From contig NZ_VIWP01000012.1 in the NCBI RefSeq assembly GCF_007829835.1, forward strand, positions 1 through 64,000: a stretch of DNA of 64,000 nucleotides, written 5' to 3'. A program made the translations under genes and the position numbers. The notes under the pieces were generated by a model that saw only the letters and a list, made by a program, of their open reading frames with translations, ran no database searches and was not told where the DNA came from. Position 1 is the first letter of the stretch. Each line of letters begins with the position of its first letter. Source of the DNA: Neorhizobium alkalisoli. GTDB taxonomy: Bacteria; Pseudomonadota; Alphaproteobacteria; Rhizobiales; Rhizobiaceae. Shown piece after piece: positions 59,894 to 64,000 of this stretch.

Positions 59894-62722
59894 CTACGGG
59901 AACATCGCAGCAATCAGCCCCAGCGGATGGCGGATGACGTTACCCGTCATTCTTTCTGTCTGGCATCTGCAAGAATATCCCGTCGACGATTTTAGGCCAT
60001 CTGCTTCCTTTTCCAGCTGCGGCTTCCAAGAAAGATCGAAGAGGCGCCGCGATACCGTCTGGTGCCGCTTTTGATGGCCGAATAGGCCAGCCATGCCGCA
60101 ACATCCCGTTGTCGGGATAGATAGATCGACGCCAAGTGCGTGGAAAACGTCGCGCCAGAGCATTCCGGCAGACGGCAGCGCTGTCGTCTCTGTACAATGC
60201 ATCAGAAGTGTCGCTGTCCGCGGGTCTGTGACACGCGGAAACGCCCGTCCCTGCAGAACCTCTTGGGCCAGAAATTCCTGTGGCAGCATCACGGCGGGAA
60301 CGCGATATCCTGCCTTCGCGTATTCCTGCCGCAAGGTCATCACAAATGCTGGGTCTATCCCGATCATCGGCAAGCCGGTCTTGGCTCCGCGTTCAAGAGC
60401 CTCCGTTATAACGGTAGCCATTTTGTCAAAGCCGAGATTGTCTCCCAGAGACCGAGCAGCTTTGCCGGCAGGTATCATGTCGACGAGAAGCGCGTGGTAA
60501 CCGAGGGCGCGCAATCCGTCGATCGTATCGCGCTGAACCCCTTCGTCGAAAAGCGCGGTGAACCAGTCCTGCCAAACAAGGACAGTGTTGCTGGCAAGCG
60601 GATAGGCTCCGAGTTCGGCATGCGCGATCCTGTTTTCGGCCGGCATTTTGGCAGCGATCAGGTCGGGAAGATCCACTGCGTTCATCAGACGCTCCGCGAT
60701 AGGTCGGATCTTGCTCCAGATCGGCCGGATTACCGGTGTCAAGGCGATCAGCCAGGGACTGAGGCGTTCGCCGAGCAGCGTCAACCTGTCCGCCAGAGGG
60801 CGGCGGTTGCGGCGGTAGAAATCGGCATAGAAGGCCGAGCGCATCTGCGGAATATCGACCTGGATCGGACAGGTCGAGGCGCAGGCCTTGCAGCCGAGAC
60901 AAGTGTCGAGCACGCCCATAAGGTTCCGTTCGTCGACCGGCGGCGTGCCGCGCTCGCGGGCCGTTTTCCAGGCGCGTAGCGCATCTGCGCGGCCCTTGGG
61001 TGAATGCCGTAGGTCACCGGAGGCCTTGAAGGACGGGCACATGGGTGTCGTCGCCGCATAGCTCAGGCACTGGGCATTGCCGTTACAGCGAAAGGCCGCC
61101 GCGAGCGGATCGCCGGGCGCGGCGTTGAACGGCCGGAAAGCCGTGCCGGCAATATCCATCATCTGTTCAGGGGGGCCTACCAGCTTGCCGGGATTGAAGC
61201 GGTTTTTCGGATCGAAGGCGGCCTTGACGCCCTGAAGCGCCGCATAGGCCTGCGGGCCGAGCCATTCGGCCACATAGGCTCCGCGCACGCCCTTACCGTG
61301 TTCGCCCCAGAAAATGCCGCCATGGCGGCGGGTGAGGGCGAAGACCGCGTCGGAGACCGAGACCAGCTTGGCGCGATCGGCATCGCTGTCGATATTGAGC
61401 GCCGGGCGGATATGCAGGCAGCCGACATCGACATGGCCGTATATGCCGAAACCGAGGCCGTGATCTTTCAGAACCGCCAGAAATCCGTCGAGAAAATCCG
61501 GTAGGTTTTGCGGCGGCACGACGCAATCCTCGACAAAGGCGACGGGGCGCGCCGGCCCGTCCACCTTGCCGAGCAGGCCGACGCCGGCGGAACGGATCGC
61601 CCAGAGTTCGCGGATGTCCGCGCGGTCGCGCGCCACATGGATGGCGCCCGCGCCGGAAAGCGTTGCAAGACGGTGTCGGCAGGCGTCCAGGTTGCGGTCC
61701 AGCGCCTGACAATCCTCGCCGTTGAATTCGAGAAAGACATAGGCGCAGCGCAGATCGCCCTGCGGCCGCAGCGGGTCCGGCAGGCGCCGCAGAATGCCGG
61801 CTTCCGCGGCGATCTGCTGGACCCATTCGTCCATCACCTCGATCGCCGTCGGATCGTCCTGCAGAAGCGGTGTCGCGGCCGCGAGTGCATCGCGAAAGGT
61901 CGCGAAGGTGGCAACGATCAGCCGCTTTTCGGGTTCGATGCGCCGGAGTTTGACCCTGATCCGCGTGATCGGCCCGAGCGTGCCCTCGGCACCGAGAAAC
62001 AGGCGCCACCATTCGAACCTGCCGTCATCGCGGCAGGCGCGCTCAAGATCATAGCCGGTAAAACGCCGGTTCAGCCGCGGCGTCTTCGCAATGAAGGCGT
62101 CGCGCCCTTCGCGGGCGGCCGCTTCCGCCGCTGCCAGCATGGGCCCGGCCCAGTCCGGCGCGGGTGCCAGGCTGGACATAAGTCCCTCCGCCTTGGCGAT
62201 CTCGATCCCTAAAATATTGTCGGAGGTCTTGCCGTAGATCCGTGATCCCTTGCCGGATGCGTCGGTCGAGACCATGCCGCCGATGGTGCAGCGGGTCGAG
62301 GTTGAGGTTTCCGGCGCGAAGAACAGGCCGTGCGGGAGAAGCTGTTCGTTGAGATCGTCCAGCACCATGCCCGGCTCGACATCGGCCCATTGCTCCGCAA
62401 CGTTGACGTCCAGCAGCCGCGACATGTGCCGGCGAAAATCGATGACGATGCCGCGGTTGAGGCTCTGGCCATTCGTGCCGGTGCCGCCGCCGCGCGCCGT
62501 CAGGGGCAGGCCGGCAAAGTCCGGACGGTCGATGACGCGTATCAGGACGACGACATCCGCCGTGCTCTGCGGGGCGACGACGATATCGGGAAAGATCTGG
62601 TAGACCGAATTGTCGGTGGACATGGCGGCGCGCAAGGCGCTGTCCGTCTCGATCTCGCCCTCAAAACCGTCACGCGCGAGGGCACGGGCAAAACGGCCGA
62701 TCGCCTCGCCGTCCGGACTCAT
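59894..62722 (-). CDS. FAD-linked / Fe-S oxidoreductase (YdiJ, D-2-hydroxyglutarate dehydrogenase type)
   Basis: The 942-residue protein has an N-terminal FAD-binding domain of the PCMH type (LTARGGGTGTNGQSLNRG near residue 85) and a FAD-oxidase C-terminal domain with WGEHGKGVRG. A ferredoxin-like segment holds one CLGCKACASTCP cluster near residue 612, and a C-terminal CCG-type domain reads TGCCGMAGLFGH. Such enzymes oxidise D-2-hydroxy acids and pass electrons to quinone. ATGA overlap with the upstream DUF35 gene fixes the start at 62722; the frame back to 62824 is only a shadow of that gene. Confidence 0.93.
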   Translation of the reverse strand: MSPDGEAIGRFARALARDGFEGEIETDSALRAAMSTDNSVYQIFPDIVVAPQSTADVVVLIRVIDRPDFAGLPLTARGGGTGTNGQSLNRGIVIDFRRHMSRLLDVNVAEQWADVEPGMVLDDLNEQLLPHGLFFAPETSTSTRCTIGGMVSTDASGKGSRIYGKTSDNILGIEIAKAEGLMSSLAPAPDWAGPMLAAAEAAAREGRDAFIAKTPRLNRRFTGYDLERACRDDGRFEWWRLFLGAEGTLGPITRIRVKLRRIEPEKRLIVATFATFRDALAAATPLLQDDPTAIEVMDEWVQQIAAEAGILRRLPDPLRPQGDLRCAYVFLEFNGEDCQALDRNLDACRHRLATLSGAGAIHVARDRADIRELWAIRSAGVGLLGKVDGPARPVAFVEDCVVPPQNLPDFLDGFLAVLKDHGLGFGIYGHVDVGCLHIRPALNIDSDADRAKLVSVSDAVFALTRRHGGIFWGEHGKGVRGAYVAEWLGPQAYAALQGVKAAFDPKNRFNPGKLVGPPEQMMDIAGTAFRPFNAAPGDPLAAAFRCNGNAQCLSYAATTPMCPSFKASGDLRHSPKGRADALRAWKTARERGTPPVDERNLMGVLDTCLGCKACASTCPIQVDIPQMRSAFYADFYRRNRRPLADRLTLLGERLSPWLIALTPVIRPIWSKIRPIAERLMNAVDLPDLIAAKMPAENRIAHAELGAYPLASNTVLVWQDWFTALFDEGVQRDTIDGLRALGYHALLVDMIPAGKAARSLGDNLGFDKMATVITEALERGAKTGLPMIGIDPAFVMTLRQEYAKAGYRVPAVMLPQEFLAQEVLQGRAFPRVTDPRTATLLMHCTETTALPSAGMLWRDVFHALGVDLSIPTTGCCGMAGLFGHQKRHQTVSRRLFDLSWKPQLEKEADGLKSSTGYSCRCQTERMTGNVIRHPLGLIAAMFP

Positions 62723-63111
62723 GGCTCCAGCGGCCGGAACAGGGGCACGGCCTGTTCGCCATCCTGCGACGGCTTGAACACCAGCGTGACCGGCTGGCCG
62801 ATCGACAGCGCTTCCGGATCGCAATCGACGATATTGGTCATCATCGTCGGGCCTTCCTCAAGCGTCACATAGGCGATCACATAGGGTTCGGCCATGCGTC
62901 GCAGATAGCTGTAGGAATAGATTTTTCCGCGGCCGCTTGCCTGTCGCCAGACCGTTTTGGCACTGGCGCAGAAGGGGCAGCAGGGGCGGGGATACCAATG
63001 CGCCTGGTCACATTCCTCGCATTGCTTGATCAGGAATTCGCCGCGATTGGCGGCCTGCCAGAAGGGCAGGCTGTCGGGGCTCGGCTCCGGCGCGGGGTTT
63101 TGATAGGTCAT
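62719..63111 (-). CDS. OB-fold/zinc-ribbon (DUF35) protein
   Basis: The 130-residue protein has a rubredoxin-like zinc ribbon in the first half, with CEECDQAHWYP then CCPFC, and an OB-fold in the second half (PYVIAYVTLEEGPTMMTNIV). DUF35 proteins bind acyl-CoA and act as partners of thiolase-like enzymes, as ChsH2 and Ltp2 do in steroid degradation. The thiolase gene ends 4 bp upstream and the oxidoreductase follows with a 4-nt overlap. Confidence 0.9.
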   Translation of the reverse strand: MTYQNPAPEPSPDSLPFWQAANRGEFLIKQCEECDQAHWYPRPCCPFCASAKTVWRQASGRGKIYSYSYLRRMAEPYVIAYVTLEEGPTMMTNIVDCDPEALSIGQPVTLVFKPSQDGEQAVPLFRPLEP

Positions 63112-63115
63112 TAGC

Positions 63116-64000
63116 TTATTCCCGTTCGAGAATGATGGTCGAGGAGGCATGGCGGACACCGAGCTGGCCGCCGATCGCATTGGCGAGCGCCAGCCTGCAA
63201 TCGGGCACCTGCACGGCCGGATGCGCCTCGCCGCGGATCTGGCGCACCGCCTCGATCGCCTTGGTCATGCCGCCGCGATTGACCGGATGATTGTTGCAGA
63301 GCCCGCCGCCATCGGTGTTGAACGGCAGTCTGCCGACACCGGAAATCAGGTTGCCGTCCATCACGAAACGGCCGACCTCGCCTTTCGGGCAGAAGCCGAG
63401 ATCCTCGATCTGCAGCATCGCGGTGATGGTAAAGCTGTCATAGAGCGAGACATAGCCGATATCGGCCGGCTTCACGCCCGCCTGGGCAAAGGCGGTGGCG
63501 CCGGAGCGCTGCGCACCGGTATCGGTAATTTCCATGTAGCCGCCATTCTGGCCGACCGGCGCCTCGCCGCAGCCGATCACTTTGACCAGCGGCCGTTTCA
63601 GGCTTTTGGCGATTTCCGGCCGGGTGACGATCAGCGCGCCGCCGCCATCGGTGACGACGCAGCAGTCGAGCCGGTGCAGCGGATCGGCGACGAGCGGCGA
63701 ATTCACCACGTCCTCGACGGTCACCACATCGCGCAGCATGGCATGCGGATTGTGCTGGGCGTGATGCGAGGCGGCCACCTTGACCCAGGCCATCTGTTCG
63801 GCCGTGGTGCCGTAGAGGTTGCGGTGCCTTTGCGCCACCATGCCGTAGACGCCGAGGATCTGGATGCCAAACGGGCTTTCCCACTGGAAATCGGGCTGGT
63901 TCGGATCGTCCGCCCGCTTCAGCGCGCCCTTCGACTTGCCCTGCTGGCGCGGCCGGCCGGCGAGCGTGATCAGAGCGACATTGCATTTTCCGGCAGCGAT
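63116..64000 (-). CDS. Thiolase-like acetyl-CoA acetyltransferase (SCP-x type), 5' end outside the window
   Basis: About 294 C-terminal residues are visible, open to the window edge. Features include VSLYDSFTITAMLQIEDLG, the NTDGGGLCNNHPVNRGG segment carrying the conserved histidine, and the end GGQLGVRHASSTIIL. The usual thiolase nucleophile region lies in the missing part. With the DUF35 protein it should form an acyl-CoA-binding pair for side-chain cleavage or acyl transfer. An internal ATG at 63841 is not the start because the protein sequence continues upstream. Confidence 0.88.
   Translation of the reverse strand: MAAGKCNVALITLAGRPRQQGKSKGALKRADDPNQPDFQWESPFGIQILGVYGMVAQRHRNLYGTTAEQMAWVKVAASHHAQHNPHAMLRDVVTVEDVVNSPLVADPLHRLDCCVVTDGGGALIVTRPEIAKSLKRPLVKVIGCGEAPVGQNGGYMEITDTGAQRSGATAFAQAGVKPADIGYVSLYDSFTITAMLQIEDLGFCPKGEVGRFVMDGNLISGVGRLPFNTDGGGLCNNHPVNRGGMTKAIEAVRQIRGEAHPAVQVPDCRLALANAIGGQLGVRHASSTIILERE

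Overview
The window looks like a chromosomal stretch from an alphaproteobacterium of the Rhizobiaceae (Rhizobium/Agrobacterium/Neorhizobium type). The grounds are the GC-rich coding style, the initiator tRNA, the urease layout, the ParB and serine-recombinase remnants and the IS fragments. This is judged by reading protein families only; no database search was possible, so genus is not claimed.

Layout. (1) 1-2600: initiator tRNA-Met followed by a scarred integration site, with a serine-recombinase C-terminus, a ParB-like fragment, an orphan coiled-coil ORF, a C70-type cysteine peptidase and an IS3 orfA fragment. (2) 2599-10441: a permease, then a urease operon (hupE/ureJ, ureF, a UPF0114 membrane protein, ureD, ureA, ureB, ureC, urea transporter). 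ureG sits alone at 27068-27679 and no ureE is visible. (3) 10493-19199, minus strand: RND efflux pump and adaptor, two paralogous AraC regulators, and a Tat-exported amidohydrolase. (4) 19640-35391: assorted envelope and transport genes: lipoprotein hydrolase, DUF1269 protein, SLC13 permease, AI-2E family exporter, membrane alpha/beta hydrolase, secreted small protein, ParB-like protein with SulP transporter, Lrp regulator facing a PhzF protein, serine hydrolase with MFS exporter facing a LysR regulator. (5) 35745-43641: a two-component system, then a tight seven-gene operon (HAD phosphatase, class III aminotransferase, arginase-fold protein, small SMR-type membrane protein, alpha/beta hydrolase with a cysteine nucleophile, GNAT/FemAB-like acyltransferase, second SMR-type protein). 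(6) 43631-47840: MipA/OmpV protein, secreted esterase, nested IS5/IS3 wreckage and an orphan ABC permease. (7) 48010-59618: an envelope or exopolysaccharide locus (Wzx-type flippase, GINT-like protein, VpsF-like polymerase, Wzz/GumC-type chain-length protein, two GT4 enzymes, sterol-desaturase-type oxygenase, FemAB-WecG fusion). (8) 59894-64000, minus strand: thiolase (cut by the window edge), DUF35 OB-fold protein and a large FAD/Fe-S oxidoreductase.

The most interesting candidate for an undescribed system is the 37860-43641 operon. Its genes overlap or nearly touch. The enzymes suggest making a phosphorylated-then-dephosphorylated, aminated and acyl-transferred small molecule. The pair of SMR-type proteins resembles the ArnE/ArnF two-subunit flippase, which suggests that the product is lipid-linked and moved across the inner membrane. 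The product is unknown and this assignment is inference. Also notable are the split urease system without ureE, the FemAB-WecG fusion, an IS3 transposase that lost its second catalytic aspartate by internal deletion, and two perfect 15-bp inverted repeats with 8-nt spacers inside unrelated genes.
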